Shown: one piece after another, positions 11,110-22,977 of the stretch | Numbering within the stretch: position 1 is the stretch's first letter | How the letters are laid out: the number at the start of each line of letters is the position of its first letter | Source: Alphaproteobacteria bacterium | GTDB taxonomy: Bacteria > Pseudomonadota > Alphaproteobacteria > Ferrovibrionales > Ferrovibrionaceae | Reading direction: 5' to 3' | Assembly: GCA_018336035.1 (NCBI GenBank) | Contig: JAGXRD010000007.1 | Coordinates: forward strand, 1 to 64,000 | DNA length: 64,000 nucleotides | The notes under the pieces: model-generated | The model's database searches: none | Told to the model about the DNA's origin: nothing | The model's input: only the letters and a program-made list of their open reading frames with translations | Made by a program: the position numbers and the translations under genes

Positions 11110-12000
11110 ATGCCTAGCCTCAAGTCACTGCGCGTTCGGATCAACTCGGTCAAGTCGACCCAGAAGATCACGAAGGCGATGAAGATGGTGGCAGCCAGCA
11201 AGCTGCGCCGCGCCCAGGAGGCCGCCGAAGCGGCGCGTCCTTACGCTGAGCGTATGGCCAGCATCATGGCTTCGCTGTCGGCGGCCCAGACGGGCTCCGA
11301 CACCGCGCCCAAGCTGATGATCGGCACCGGCAAGGATCAGGTTCATCTCCTGATCGTTGCCACCGCCGAACGCGGCCTCTGCGGCGCTTTCAACTCCTCG
11401 ATCGTCAAGCTCGCGCGCCGCAAGGTGGAAGAGCTGACGGCTGCCGGCAAGACGGTGAAAATCCTCTGCGTCGGCAAGAAGGGCCGCGACCAGCTGCGTC
11501 GCGACCATGCTTCGAAGATCATCGACACCGTCGATCTGTCGAAGGCCAAGCGCGTCGGCTTTGCCGAGGCCCAGGAAATCGCCGACCGTGCGCTGGCGAT
11601 GTTCGAGGCCGGCGAATTCGACGTCGCCCATGTCTTCTACAACAACTTCAAGTCGGTGATCAGCCAGGTCCCGACCGTGCAGCAGATCATCCCGGCCATG
11701 GTGGCTGGCGGCGATACCGCTGTTGCGGGCCCGGACTTGAATGGCGCGATCTACGAATTCGAGCCGGACGAAGAGACCATTCTCGACCAGCTGCTGCCGC
11801 GTAATCTGTCGATGCAGATTTATCGTGCGCTGCTGGAGAATGCGGCCTCCGAACAGGGCGCCCGCATGTCCGCGATGGACAATGCGACGCGCAATGCCGG
11901 CGAGATGATCAAGAAGCTCACGACCGTCTACAACCGGTCGCGTCAGGCCCAGATCACCAAAGAACTTATCGAAATCATCTCCGGCGCCGAGGCGGTCTAA
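11110..12000 (+). CDS. atpG: F1F0 ATP synthase subunit gamma
   Basis: 296 residues. It is the central rotor shaft that turns inside the alpha-beta ring. Both terminal helices of the coiled coil are clear: the N-terminal [22 protein letters not shown] and the C-terminal [17 protein letters not shown] followed by [22 protein letters not shown]. The central fold holds the [11 protein letters not shown] motif. It lies 26 bp after atpA. Confidence 0.98.
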   Translation: MPSLKSLRVRINSVKSTQKITKAMKMVAASKLRRAQEAAEAARPYAERMASIMASLSAAQTGSDTAPKLMIGTGKDQVHLLIVATAERGLCGAFNSSIVKLARRKVEELTAAGKTVKILCVGKKGRDQLRRDHASKIIDTVDLSKAKRVGFAEAQEIADRALAMFEAGEFDVAHVFYNNFKSVISQVPTVQQIIPAMVAGGDTAVAGPDLNGAIYEFEPDEETILDQLLPRNLSMQIYRALLENAASEQGARMSAMDNATRNAGEMIKKLTTVYNRSRQAQITKELIEIISGAEAV

Positions 12001-13470
<1,470 letters not shown>

Positions 13471-13495
13471 GGTCCTCGCGCACAGGAGTTAGACC

Positions 13496-13900
13496 ATGGC
13501 CGCTGACAGCGTCAGGTTCGAACTGGTCTCGCCCGAGAAGCTGCTTCTCGCGGTCGATGCCGAAATGGTGGTGGTGCCCGGTGAGGCCGGCGACTTCGGC
13601 GTTCTGCCGGGTCACAGCCCGCTGATCTCCACCATCCGCAACGGCGTCATCGAAGTGACGGTGAATGGTGCCGTCACCGAGCGCATCTTCGTGGCCGGCG
13701 GCTTCGCCGAAGTGGCCAACGACAAGCTGACCGTTCTGGCCGAAGAGGCCACCCCGGTGTCGAAGCTGGATCGTGCGAAGGTGGAAGCCGCGCTCAAGGA
13801 CGCCCGCGAGGATTTCGAGGACGCCAAGGACGACCACGCCAAGGCCCGCGCCAATGCGCGGGTCGAGAAATACACCGCCATGCTCGAGGCGGCGGCGTAA
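13496..13900 (+). CDS. atpC: F1F0 ATP synthase subunit epsilon
   Basis: 134 residues. This stalk subunit couples the rotor to the c-ring and can inhibit ATP hydrolysis. The N-terminal beta-sandwich is plain (FELVSPEKLLL, EMVVVPGEAGDFGVLPGHSPLIS, VFVAGGFAEV-like IFVAGGFAEV) and a short charged C-terminal helix (about residues 90-134) follows. It is the last gene of the operon and has a GC-rich hairpin after its stop. Confidence 0.97.
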   Translation: MAADSVRFELVSPEKLLLAVDAEMVVVPGEAGDFGVLPGHSPLISTIRNGVIEVTVNGAVTERIFVAGGFAEVANDKLTVLAEEATPVSKLDRAKVEAALKDAREDFEDAKDDHAKARANARVEKYTAMLEAAA

Positions 13901-13901
13901 G

Positions 13902-13925
13902 GGCGGCCCGGCCGCCAGCGTTTTT
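13902..13925 (+). terminator. Possible terminator of the atp operon
   Basis: GGCGG (13902-13906) and CCGCC (13912-13916) pair around a CCCGG loop, starting 2 bases after the atpC stop, and TTTTT follows at 13921-13925. Four bases lie between stem and T-run and the stem is short, so it is a moderate candidate only. Confidence 0.45.
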
Positions 13926-13932
13926 AAGTGTC

Positions 13933-13955
13933 ATGGCCGGACTTGTTCCGGCCAT
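13933..13955. repeat. REP-like palindrome after atpC
   Basis: Arms ATGGCCGGA (13933-13941) and TCCGGCCAT (13947-13955) with a CTTGT loop, preceded by GTC. It has the same 9-5-9 layout as the copies near ureB and ureC, with a compensated G-to-A change at the top of the stem. Confidence 0.75.
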
Positions 13956-14059
13956 CCACGTCTCAAGGTCGGTGTCAAAACCGGCCTTGATTTTTGATTT
14001 CAGTGTACCTTTTTTGTTCTTGATCGCTGTTGGTCATCGTGAATAAGAAAAATGCCGTC

Positions 14060-14125
14060 ATCCTCGGGCTCGACCCGAGGATCTCGCGCAGTTCTGCCTG
14101 AGATGGTCGGGTCAAGCCCGACCAT
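14060..14125. repeat. REP-like doublet between atpC and bluB
   Basis: Two palindromes follow each other: ATCCTCGGG (14060-14068) with CCCGAGGAT (14074-14082) around CTCGA, and ATGGTCGGG (14103-14111) with CCCGACCAT (14117-14125) around TCAAG. GTC precedes the first and GAC follows the second, so the doublet as a whole has mirror symmetry. It lies between the convergent ends of atpC and bluB. Confidence 0.75.
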
Positions 14126-14149
14126 GACAAAGTTGGGTTGAGGGCTACT

Positions 14150-14794
14150 TTACCGCTTGAGGATCTGCTGATCTACGCTGCGCCGGTGTTCCCAGCCGGC
14201 GCGTTCCAGTTCCGGCGTCGCCTGCTCCTCTTCGGGCCAGCCGACGCAGAGATAGGCCACCAGCTTCCAGTCGGCCGGCACATCGAGGTCGCGCGTGAGC
14301 GCTTCCGGCTCGAAGATCGAGACCCAGCCGGCACCCAGGCCCACGGCGCGGGCCGCCAGCCAGAAACCGTAGACCGCCATGACAGCCGAGTAATCCAGCA
14401 TCTCGGGCATGGTGCGGCGGCCGAGCCCATGGCCCTGGCCGGTGCCTTCATCGGCGAAGACGGCGAGATGCACCGGCGCTTCTTTCAGCCCGGCGAGTTT
14501 CAGGCCTGCATATAGCCTTGCCTTCTCGCCGCTGTAGTCTGAGAGCGCGTCCTTGTTGGCGCGCTCAAAATTGGCGATGACTTTGGCGCGGCGCGCCGCG
14601 TCTTCCACCAGCACAAAGCGCCAGGGCTGGCTGTTGCCGACACTGGGCGCCAGGGCTGCGGTTTCCAGCAGCTCGGCGACCAGGTCGGGCGATACGGGTT
14701 TATGGGCGATGAAGCGGCGCACGTCGCGCCGCCACACCATCAGCTCGGTCAGCTTGGCCCGGAAGGCCGCGTCGAAGACCGGCGGCGTCGTCAC
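14150..14794 (-). CDS. bluB: 5,6-dimethylbenzimidazole synthase BluB
   Basis: 214 residues of the nitroreductase-like fold. BluB uses oxygen to break reduced FMN down to 5,6-dimethylbenzimidazole, the lower ligand of vitamin B12. The BluB-specific blocks are present: WRRDVRRF (residues 21-28), LAPSVGNSQPWRFV (about 48-61), GHGLGRRTMPEMLDYSAV, GLGAGWVSIFEP and the C-terminal YLCVGWPEEEQATPELERAGWE. Ordinary nitroreductases lack the GRRTMPE and PELERAGW parts. It follows the Tim44-like gene with a 3-bp gap and no other cobalamin gene is nearby. Confidence 0.92.
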   Translation of the reverse strand: MTTPPVFDAAFRAKLTELMVWRRDVRRFIAHKPVSPDLVAELLETAALAPSVGNSQPWRFVLVEDAARRAKVIANFERANKDALSDYSGEKARLYAGLKLAGLKEAPVHLAVFADEGTGQGHGLGRRTMPEMLDYSAVMAVYGFWLAARAVGLGAGWVSIFEPEALTRDLDVPADWKLVAYLCVGWPEEEQATPELERAGWEHRRSVDQQILKR

Positions 14795-14797
14795 GCC

Positions 14798-15796
14798 TTA
14801 GATCTGCTGGATGGCGCTCAGGATCCAGCGACCACCATTGCCGGCGCGCAGGAAGGTCCAGGTCTCGACGCTCTCGCCGCGCTCGGTCTTGCTGCCTTCC
14901 ACGACCGCGCCGCTGGCATCGGTGGTGTAATCCAGCGCGCTCCAGCGCATCGCGACAGTCGCGTAGTCGATGCCGTCTTCGCTCCAGGCTTCGGCCAGGT
15001 CGCCCTGCTCGAGATTGACCTCGGCGACATGGTTGGTCAGGCCCTGGCTGGCCAGCAGCGACAGTTCGCGACCAAAATAGCCCAGCATCTCGGGCGTGAC
15101 ATGGCTGCGCAAAGCCTCGAGATCACCCTTCGACCAGGCGGTCTGGATCTCGCCCAGCGACTGCTGGAAGGCTTCGAAATCGGCGTCGCTGATCTGCAGC
15201 ATCGGCGCCGCGCCGCCACCCAGCATGGCGCCAGTACGTGCCTGGGGTTCGGCCGACGGAATGTCGGTCACCGGCGCGCGGTCATACTGCTGCTGATAGT
15301 CCTGCGGGCCACCCGCCATGGCCGGCTGCTGCCGACGACGGAAGAAGTTCATGGCAAGACGGACGATGAAGAAGACGAGCGCCAGTTGCAGCAGCAGGCC
15401 GACGATGCCGCCGAAGCCCATGGCGCCAAGGCCGCCTTCACCGAACAGGCCGCCGCCGAACAGCAGACCGCCGATGCCCATGCCGATCAGGCCGCCCATC
15501 AGGGCCGGCATGAAGGGGCGGTTGAAGAAGCCTGCCGGCTGCGCGGCGGCAGGCGCGCCGGCGGTGGCCGGACGGGCCGCGGTGGACGGCGCAGCCTGCT
15601 GGGTGGGCGGCGTGGCGCTGCGCTGGACCGGTGCGGCTGAGGGCGCGGTCGGCGTGGCGGGGGCGGCGTCGTAGGTGCGGGTGCCGCGGCTGCCCACGCT
15701 GCCGCCGCGACCGGCCTTGGCCTCGACCAGAGCCGGCAGCAGCACAAGGCCGGCGGCCAGAATGGTAACGAGAATGGAGGTCGGTTTGCGTTTCAT
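14798..15796 (-). CDS. Tim44-like domain protein, secreted or membrane-bound
   Basis: 332 residues. A signal-like segment (residues 1-26, ending LLPALVEAKA) is followed by an Ala/Pro-rich linker (about 40-85), a Gly-rich hydrophobic stretch (about 90-150) with one likely membrane helix (GIVGLLLQLALVFFIVRLAM), an RRRQQ stop-transfer and a C-terminal Tim44-like (cystatin-like) domain from about residue 195 (ISDADFEAFQQSLGEIQTAWSKGDLEALRSHVTPEM). Bacterial Tim44-like proteins have no settled function. It lies between thiC and bluB on the same strand. Confidence 0.85.
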   Translation of the reverse strand: MKRKPTSILVTILAAGLVLLPALVEAKAGRGGSVGSRGTRTYDAAPATPTAPSAAPVQRSATPPTQQAAPSTAARPATAGAPAAAQPAGFFNRPFMPALMGGLIGMGIGGLLFGGGLFGEGGLGAMGFGGIVGLLLQLALVFFIVRLAMNFFRRRQQPAMAGGPQDYQQQYDRAPVTDIPSAEPQARTGAMLGGGAAPMLQISDADFEAFQQSLGEIQTAWSKGDLEALRSHVTPEMLGYFGRELSLLASQGLTNHVAEVNLEQGDLAEAWSEDGIDYATVAMRWSALDYTTDASGAVVEGSKTERGESVETWTFLRAGNGGRWILSAIQQI

Positions 15797-15862
15797 GGTT
15801 TGCCTGCCCCTGTAAAAGCGGTTTCGGATTTTTATGCCGAATTTATGCCTTCAGATGTAAGC

Positions 15863-15897
15863 AGCGGCAGCCGGAGTCGCAAGTCCCGGCTGCCGCT
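15863..15897. terminator. Perfect 12-bp hairpin between thiC and the Tim44-like gene
   Basis: AGCGGCAGCCGG (15863-15874) pairs fully with CCGGCTGCCGCT (15886-15897) around an 11-nt loop. A TTTT run follows only in plus orientation; on the minus strand, where thiC ends 27 bases before it, no U-run follows. It may act as a Rho-assisted stop or an mRNA end stabiliser for thiC. The hairpin is certain, the role is not. Confidence 0.5.
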
Positions 15898-15923
15898 TTT
15901 GCATTGCAGTATTTTGGGCGGTA

Positions 15924-17807
<1,884 letters not shown>

Positions 17808-17849
17808 TCACGAGACACGGGGTCTGCATTCTGGGCGACTGAACGACCG

Positions 17850-17956
17850 TTCCCTCCGCCGGCATGACCCGGATCAGGTTCTTAGGGTCACGGCGTTGCA
17901 GGTTGTTCAGGTCTGCCGGCCGAATCTCAGCGCCCTAGCGGCGCCCCCCTCGGTAA
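17850..17956 (-). promoter_or_regulatory. TPP riboswitch (THI element) upstream of thiC
   Basis: Read on the minus strand, the conserved THI-box parts appear in order: GGGGGGCGCC near the 5' end, GCGCTGAGATT (about 17938-17928), and the 3' part AACCTGATCCGGGTCATGCC ending in GGCGGAGGGA (about 17880-17850). About 115 nt separate it from the thiC start. The family binds thiamin pyrophosphate and shuts off thiamin genes. Confidence 0.93.
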
Positions 17957-17961
17957 GGGCA

Positions 17962-17990
17962 ATGGTGGCGCAGGCAGGGAAGCTGGTCAA
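17962..17990 (-). promoter_or_regulatory. Possible promoter of thiC
   Basis: On the minus strand TTGACC (17990-17985) is followed after 17 bases by CACCAT (17967-17962). Transcription would begin close to 17955, at the first base of the riboswitch. The -35 is good and the -10 poor, so this rests mainly on position. Confidence 0.4.
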
Positions 17991-18066
17991 CTGCTGCCGC
18001 TCATTGTCATCGGCCCAGGTTACGTTTTTGCAAGACGCGTCTCGCCAAAAGTAAGAAAGTCTCCCC
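17991..18066. other. Divergent gap between thiC leader and the DHA2 exporter gene
   Basis: Together with the riboswitch and its hairpin this completes the 331-bp gap between the thiC and exporter starts. Nothing further is recognised here; it must hold the exporter's promoter, but no clear -35/-10 pair stands out. Confidence 0.5.
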
Positions 18067-19617
18067 ATGTCTGCGCATGAGCAAACGATGGATGTTGTGC
18101 CTGCAGCCAAGGCCGGCCGGCGCGAATGGATCGGCCTGGCTGTGCTGGCCTTGCCCTGCCTGCTGTATTCGATGGACCTCACGGTGCTGAACCTGGCCGT
18201 GCCGCAACTCAGCGCCGATCTGAAGCCGAGCAGTATTCAATTGCTCTGGATCGTCGATATCTACGGTTTCATGGTGGCCGGTTCGCTGGTCACCATGGGC
18301 ACGCTGGGCGACCGCATCGGCCGCCGTCGCGTGCTGCTGATCGGGGCCGTGGCCTTCGGCCTCACATCTGTCTTCGCCGCCTTCGTCACCACGGCAGACA
18401 TGCTGATCCTGGCGCGTGCGCTGCTCGGGATTGCGGCAGCGACGCTGGCGCCGTCGACGCTGTCGCTGATCCGCAACATGTTCCACGACCCGCAGCAGCG
18501 CACCGTTGCCATCGGCATCTGGGTCGCCAGCTTCTCGGCCGGCGGCGCCATCGGGCCCGTCATCGGCGGCGTGCTGCTGGAATATTTCTGGTGGGGTTCG
18601 GTCTTTCTCGTCGCCCTGCCGGTGATGGCGTTGCTGCTGATCCTCGGCCCGGTTCTGTTGCCTGAATACAAGGATCCCAAGGCCGGCCGGCTCGATATCC
18701 TCAGCGCGGTGCTGTCGCTCGCCACTGTGCTGCCGGCAATCTACGGCATCAAGCGGCTGGCCGAGAACGGCCTGAACTGGCCGTCGGCCGCGCTGATCCT
18801 GTTCGGCCTCGTGATGGGCGCGATCTTCGTGCGCCGCCAGTTGCGACTGGCCGATCCGATGATCGACATGACGCTGTTCCGCTCGGCTGCGTTCAGCACG
18901 GCGCTGGCGATCAACATCATCGGCGTGTTCATCGCCTTCGGCATGTTCCTGTTCCTGGCGCAGTATTTCCAGCTGGTGCTGGGCATGGGCGCGCTGGAGG
19001 CGGGCCTGTGGATGGCGCCGATGGGCATCACCTTCATCATCGGATCGATGGTGGCGCCGATGGCCATCCGCCGCCTGCGGCCGGGCACGGTTCTGGCACT
19101 CGGCCTGGCGCTGGCAGCCTTGGGCTATGTGATGATCGCGCGCGCCGGCGGGCCGCATGGCTTCCTCTTCCTGATGGCGGGCTCCATCATTTTCTGCGCG
19201 GGGCTCTCGCCGGTCTTCACGCTGACGACCGATCTGGTGGTCAGCACGGCGCCGCCGGAACGCGCCGGTGCCGCCTCGGCCCTGTCGGAAACCGCCGCCG
19301 AATTCGGCGGTGCGATGGGCATCGCCGTGCTCGGCAGCCTGGCGGCGGCGGCCTATCGCAGCACCATTGGCAAGGTGCTGCCGCACGGGCTTTCTCCGGA
19401 AGCGGAGGAGGCGGCACGCAGCACCTTGGGCGGCGCGGTGACGGTGGCCGCCGATCTGCCGGCCGCGATAGGCGCCGCATTGCTGGAGGCTGCGCGACTG
19501 GCGTTCTCGCAAGGTTTCTTCTTAAGCGTGCTGGCCTGCGCGGCGATCGCCGCCGTGGGCGCGGTACTGGCCATGGTGATGCTGCGCCGGGTGCAGGTTG
19601 GCGGCGCGGCGCACTAG
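18067..19617 (+). CDS. MFS exporter, DHA2 family (14 TM drug:proton antiporter type)
   Basis: 516 residues, about 14 hydrophobic segments. Motif A is GDRIGRRR (about residues 79-86), and the first helix carries LYSMDLTVLNLAVPQLSADL, the DHA2 motif D1. The MYGF-type start of helix 2 (DIYGFMVAGSLVTMGTLG) and ASFSAGGAIGPVIGGVLLE (motif C) also fit SmvA/EmrB-like exporters. The protein would export toxic organic cations or drugs by proton exchange; the real substrate is unknown. No periplasmic adaptor or outer-membrane partner is adjacent, so SmvA-like single action is more likely than an EmrAB pump. Confidence 0.9.
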   Translation: MSAHEQTMDVVPAAKAGRREWIGLAVLALPCLLYSMDLTVLNLAVPQLSADLKPSSIQLLWIVDIYGFMVAGSLVTMGTLGDRIGRRRVLLIGAVAFGLTSVFAAFVTTADMLILARALLGIAAATLAPSTLSLIRNMFHDPQQRTVAIGIWVASFSAGGAIGPVIGGVLLEYFWWGSVFLVALPVMALLLILGPVLLPEYKDPKAGRLDILSAVLSLATVLPAIYGIKRLAENGLNWPSAALILFGLVMGAIFVRRQLRLADPMIDMTLFRSAAFSTALAINIIGVFIAFGMFLFLAQYFQLVLGMGALEAGLWMAPMGITFIIGSMVAPMAIRRLRPGTVLALGLALAALGYVMIARAGGPHGFLFLMAGSIIFCAGLSPVFTLTTDLVVSTAPPERAGAASALSETAAEFGGAMGIAVLGSLAAAAYRSTIGKVLPHGLSPEAEEAARSTLGGAVTVAADLPAAIGAALLEAARLAFSQGFFLSVLACAAIAAVGAVLAMVMLRRVQVGGAAH

Positions 19618-19707
19618 GGCAAAAATGCACCCTGACGGTGACGCTTCCGGGCACCGGGCCCGGCGTGCTATAGGCTAGCTCGCGGCCGCTTCGGCCATAG
19701 AGTCGTC

Positions 19708-21060
19708 ATGCCGTTCAACTCCCTCGCATTTCTGATCCTGCTTTTTGTCAGCTGGCTTCTGGTTGTCCGGCTGCGGAACCCGGCTTATGCGTTGATCGCA
19801 GCCAGCATGGTCTTCTATCTGTTTGCGGGACCTCTCGATACTACGGTTTTCCTGGTGACCGTTCTGTTGAACTGGCTGATTCAGCGGTTTGTCGTAACAC
19901 CACGTTGGCGCATAACGGCTGCCGTGGTGCTGAACATAGGTCTTATCGTCGCTTTCAAATACAAGAACCTCATCTTCGGCGGTGGCATGGCCGGCAGCTA
20001 CACCGATACTGGCCTGCCACTTGGTATTTCCTTCTACTGTTTCCAGGCGCTCGCCTACCATATTGATGTTGTGCGCCGTGAAACGCCGCCGGCGCGAAGC
20101 CTGGCGTCCTTCTTCCTCTTCAAGAGCTTCTTCCCGCAATTGGTCGCTGGGCCGATTGTGCGCGCACCGCAGTTTTTGCCACAGATCGAGCGACTGTTCT
20201 CCGGCCAGAAGCGGCGTATGCGGCTCATCGCCTATGGTCTGTCCCTCTGTCTGCTCGGTCTATTCAAGAAGGTGGTCTTAGCCGACAGCATTGCGCCAAT
20301 CGTCGACGAGATCTTCGCGGCCCCGCCGTCATCGGCCTATTTGGCGTGGCTCGGTGCAGTGCTGTTTGCCTTCCAGATTTATTTCGATTTTTCCGGCTAT
20401 TCCGATATTGCCATCGGTGCGGCCTATTTGCTTGGTCTGCGCCTGCCAATTAATTTCCGGACGCCTTATATGAGTACCGGTCCGCGCGAATTCTGGCAGT
20501 CCTGGCACATTAGCCTGTCGACGTGGATTCGCGATTATCTTTATATTCCGCTCGGCGGCGCCCGTGGCAGTTGGTTGCGTGCTGCCGCCGTGTTGGTAGG
20601 CAGCATGGCCCTGGCCGGTCTGTGGCACGGCGCCAACGGCACTTTTGTGGTCTGGGGTGCGGGCTGGGGGCTGTACATTCTTATCTGCCGATCGATGCGT
20701 GGTCGCATCACCCTTCCGCTATTGCTGCGCTGGCCATTGCATATGGCGATCGTGATCCTGCTCTGGGTGCTTTTCCGTTCGCCAAGCTTTGACTTTGCGT
20801 TGCAGTATCTCGCTACGATGCTGGACTTTTCATCCTGGCAAGTGCCGACGGGCGCTGTCTCACCGTGGCTGACTGGCTTTGGTGTGGCCAGTCTGTTTGT
20901 GCTGCATGCGACGGAATACCGGATCAATCGGCGTGAAACGCTGTATCTGCTGCGTCGCTGGAATGGTCCATTCCTGTGGGGATTATGCGTCGGTCTGTCG
21001 GTGCTGCTGGTTCTGCTGCCCAGTACCAATGCCAATCCTTTCATCTATTTCCGCTTCTGA
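19708..21060 (+). CDS. MBOAT-family O-acyltransferase (AlgI-like)
   Basis: 450 residues with many membrane segments. The AlgI/DltB/PatA signature is complete: PLGISFYCFQALAYHIDV (about 104-121), FFPQLVAGPIVRA (141-153), FQIYFDFSGYSDIAIG (222-237), REFWQSWHISLSTWIRDYLYIPLGG (260-284, with H267) and LAGLWHGAN with the invariant H307. Such proteins pass acyl groups across the inner membrane onto a secreted polysaccharide or peptidoglycan. Its partner is the next gene, 9 bp downstream. No polysaccharide synthase is nearby, so the acceptor is unknown. Base usage looks visibly richer in A/T than in the flanking genes. Confidence 0.93.
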   Translation: MPFNSLAFLILLFVSWLLVVRLRNPAYALIAASMVFYLFAGPLDTTVFLVTVLLNWLIQRFVVTPRWRITAAVVLNIGLIVAFKYKNLIFGGGMAGSYTDTGLPLGISFYCFQALAYHIDVVRRETPPARSLASFFLFKSFFPQLVAGPIVRAPQFLPQIERLFSGQKRRMRLIAYGLSLCLLGLFKKVVLADSIAPIVDEIFAAPPSSAYLAWLGAVLFAFQIYFDFSGYSDIAIGAAYLLGLRLPINFRTPYMSTGPREFWQSWHISLSTWIRDYLYIPLGGARGSWLRAAAVLVGSMALAGLWHGANGTFVVWGAGWGLYILICRSMRGRITLPLLLRWPLHMAIVILLWVLFRSPSFDFALQYLATMLDFSSWQVPTGAVSPWLTGFGVASLFVLHATEYRINRRETLYLLRRWNGPFLWGLCVGLSVLLVLLPSTNANPFIYFRF

Positions 21061-21069
21061 GGTGGAACG

Positions 21070-22260
21070 ATGAGCGGGCGCATCACTTCCATCGCACTGT
21101 TCCTCGCCGGGGTTATCTGTGCAGCGTTGACGATGGAGGCAGGACTCAAGTCAATCGCAGCAACGCCGCTCTGGCGCGTATTGCCGGTGATCGAGCCAAT
21201 CCTGGGTCGGCCGGATTGGGATACCGGCTACGTGTTCACTCCGGGCGTCAGCGGTATCTGGACGCGGGAAAATCGCGCCGCACTGAAGATCACTGATCTT
21301 GGACTCCGCGGTCCCGCCGAAATTACCGTCGAAAAACCTGCGGACAGGCAACGCATCGCCTTGCTCGGTGATTCGATTGCCGAGGGACTTCAGGTTGATT
21401 ACGCCGAGACCTTCAGCGCCAAGATGCAGGATCATTTCGACCGTACCGGGCGCGGCATCGATGTGATCAATTTTGCTATGGCCGGTAACGGCCCGCTCCG
21501 CCAACTGGTGCGGCTCGAACAGCGCGGTTACAGTTTTGATCCGGATATTGTTCTGTCGGTGACGGGTCCATTTGATTTCCTTACCGGCGAAATGCGTACC
21601 GATAGTATCAATCCAGGCTATGTACCGGATGGAGATGGGGGGTGGACGCGTGGTTACGCCTTCCGTAACCGCTTCTCGGTGCGCAATGCCGATACTCCCG
21701 CGGGCAGGCTGTTTGTCGGGACATTGCAGCAGGTGGATGTGACACGCCTGCTCTACCTCCGCAGCCGTGAGCCGCTTCCTCTACTGTTCGGTATTCAGGC
21801 GGCGGCACGCCCCGCTGCTCCTTCGTCGGTGGCTCCAGATGTTTGTCATACGGCCAATCTCGATCGGCTTCAGCAGCTCTGGCAGTTTGGCCGCCCGGAA
21901 GCGGACTGGCAGGTTTTAAACAAGTTTTTTGATGAGTTGGCCGCTAGCAGATCGGGACGCCCGGTGCAGCTGCTTTATGCCCTGCGTGAAATACCGATGC
22001 CCCCTGCGGAATGCTACGCTGCAAGGAAGCAACGCAAAGAATTGATTGCGGCTATCGAGCTACTGCTCGGTAGGCGCGGCATAATTTTTATTGATCTAGA
22101 AAGCCGCCTTATTGCAGGTGGTGGTGAGGCTTCAACCGCCGACCTGCGTCACCTGTACGGCTTCGGCCTCCAGATTGGGCGTGGCCATCTTAATGAAGAA
22201 GGGCATCGGCGGTATGCCGCTGCGCTACTGTCTTCAATCGCGCCATTCCTGCCACGCTGA
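21070..22260 (+). CDS. SGNH/GDSL-like periplasmic partner of the MBOAT protein
   Basis: 396 residues. An N-terminal membrane anchor (about residues 5-22) is followed by an SGNH-type domain: block I ALLGDSIAEGL with the nucleophile S102, a block III-like MAGNGPLRQ (Gly-Asn), and a C-terminal GHLNEEGHRRYA that should hold the catalytic His. The Asp of the classic D-x-x-H block is replaced (IGRGHLN), so the catalytic dyad or triad differs from the standard. Topology and position match AlgJ/AlgX, DltD or PatB type proteins that complete acyl transfer in the periplasm. The gene ends one base before radC on the opposite strand. Confidence 0.7.
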   Translation: MSGRITSIALFLAGVICAALTMEAGLKSIAATPLWRVLPVIEPILGRPDWDTGYVFTPGVSGIWTRENRAALKITDLGLRGPAEITVEKPADRQRIALLGDSIAEGLQVDYAETFSAKMQDHFDRTGRGIDVINFAMAGNGPLRQLVRLEQRGYSFDPDIVLSVTGPFDFLTGEMRTDSINPGYVPDGDGGWTRGYAFRNRFSVRNADTPAGRLFVGTLQQVDVTRLLYLRSREPLPLLFGIQAAARPAAPSSVAPDVCHTANLDRLQQLWQFGRPEADWQVLNKFFDELAASRSGRPVQLLYALREIPMPPAECYAARKQRKELIAAIELLLGRRGIIFIDLESRLIAGGGEASTADLRHLYGFGLQIGRGHLNEEGHRRYAAALLSSIAPFLPR

Positions 22261-22956
22261 TCACAGCAGCCCCTTCTCGCGGAAGCTGGTATGGCCCCTG
22301 CGGCCGATGATCAGGTGATCGTGTACCGCAATGCCCATCGTGGCGGCGGCGGAAGCGACCTGTTTCGTCATTTCGATATCGGCGCGGCTCGGCGTCGGAT
22401 CACCCGAGGGGTGGTTGTGAACCAGGATCAGGGCCGCGGCATTCAGTTCCAGCGCGCGTTTGACCACCTCGCGTGGATAGACCGGTGTGTGGTCCACCGT
22501 GCCGCGCTGCTGCTGCTCATCTGCAATGACCTGATTTTTCCTGTCCAGGAAAAGAATGCGAAACTGCTCGATTGGCTCGTGCTGCAACTGGGCGCGGCAG
22601 TAGTCCAGCAATGCCTGCCAGTTCGACAGCGCCGGTCGCTGCATCGCATCTGCTTTCAGCATGCGCAGGCCGGCCTCGCGCGTGACTTTGAGCGCCGCGA
22701 TCACCGCCTCGCCGCAACCCGGCACCTTGCCCAAACGTTCGGACGGTGCGGCCAGCACGGCGGCGAGCGAGCCGAATTCGCTGACCAATGCTTTCGCCAG
22801 CGGTTTGGTATCTCCGTTGCGGAAGACACCGAACAGGATCAGTTCGAGGATTTCATAATCCGGTATGCCGGCGCCGGCACTCTCAAGGAAGCGGGCCCGC
22901 AACCTTGCGCGATGGCCGTGGAAATGGGGCTTTTCGGTTTCGCCCGCTTCTGCCAA
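22261..22956 (-). CDS. radC: RadC-family JAB/MPN domain protein
   Basis: 231 residues from a TTG at 22956 with AGGA five bases before it; no ATG fits the conserved N-terminus KPHFHGHRARLRARFLESAGAGIPDYEILELIL. A helix-hairpin-helix-like segment (VPGCGEAVIAALK) precedes the JAB domain with its metal motif HNHPSGDPTPSRAD. RadC was once called a repair protein, but its true role is unsettled. It is the last gene of sfsA-map-radC, 21 bp after map. Confidence 0.93.
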   Translation of the reverse strand: MAEAGETEKPHFHGHRARLRARFLESAGAGIPDYEILELILFGVFRNGDTKPLAKALVSEFGSLAAVLAAPSERLGKVPGCGEAVIAALKVTREAGLRMLKADAMQRPALSNWQALLDYCRAQLQHEPIEQFRILFLDRKNQVIADEQQQRGTVDHTPVYPREVVKRALELNAAALILVHNHPSGDPTPSRADIEMTKQVASAAATMGIAVHDHLIIGRRGHTSFREKGLL

Positions 22957-22977
22957 TCAGTTCCTGTCTCTGGCGGT

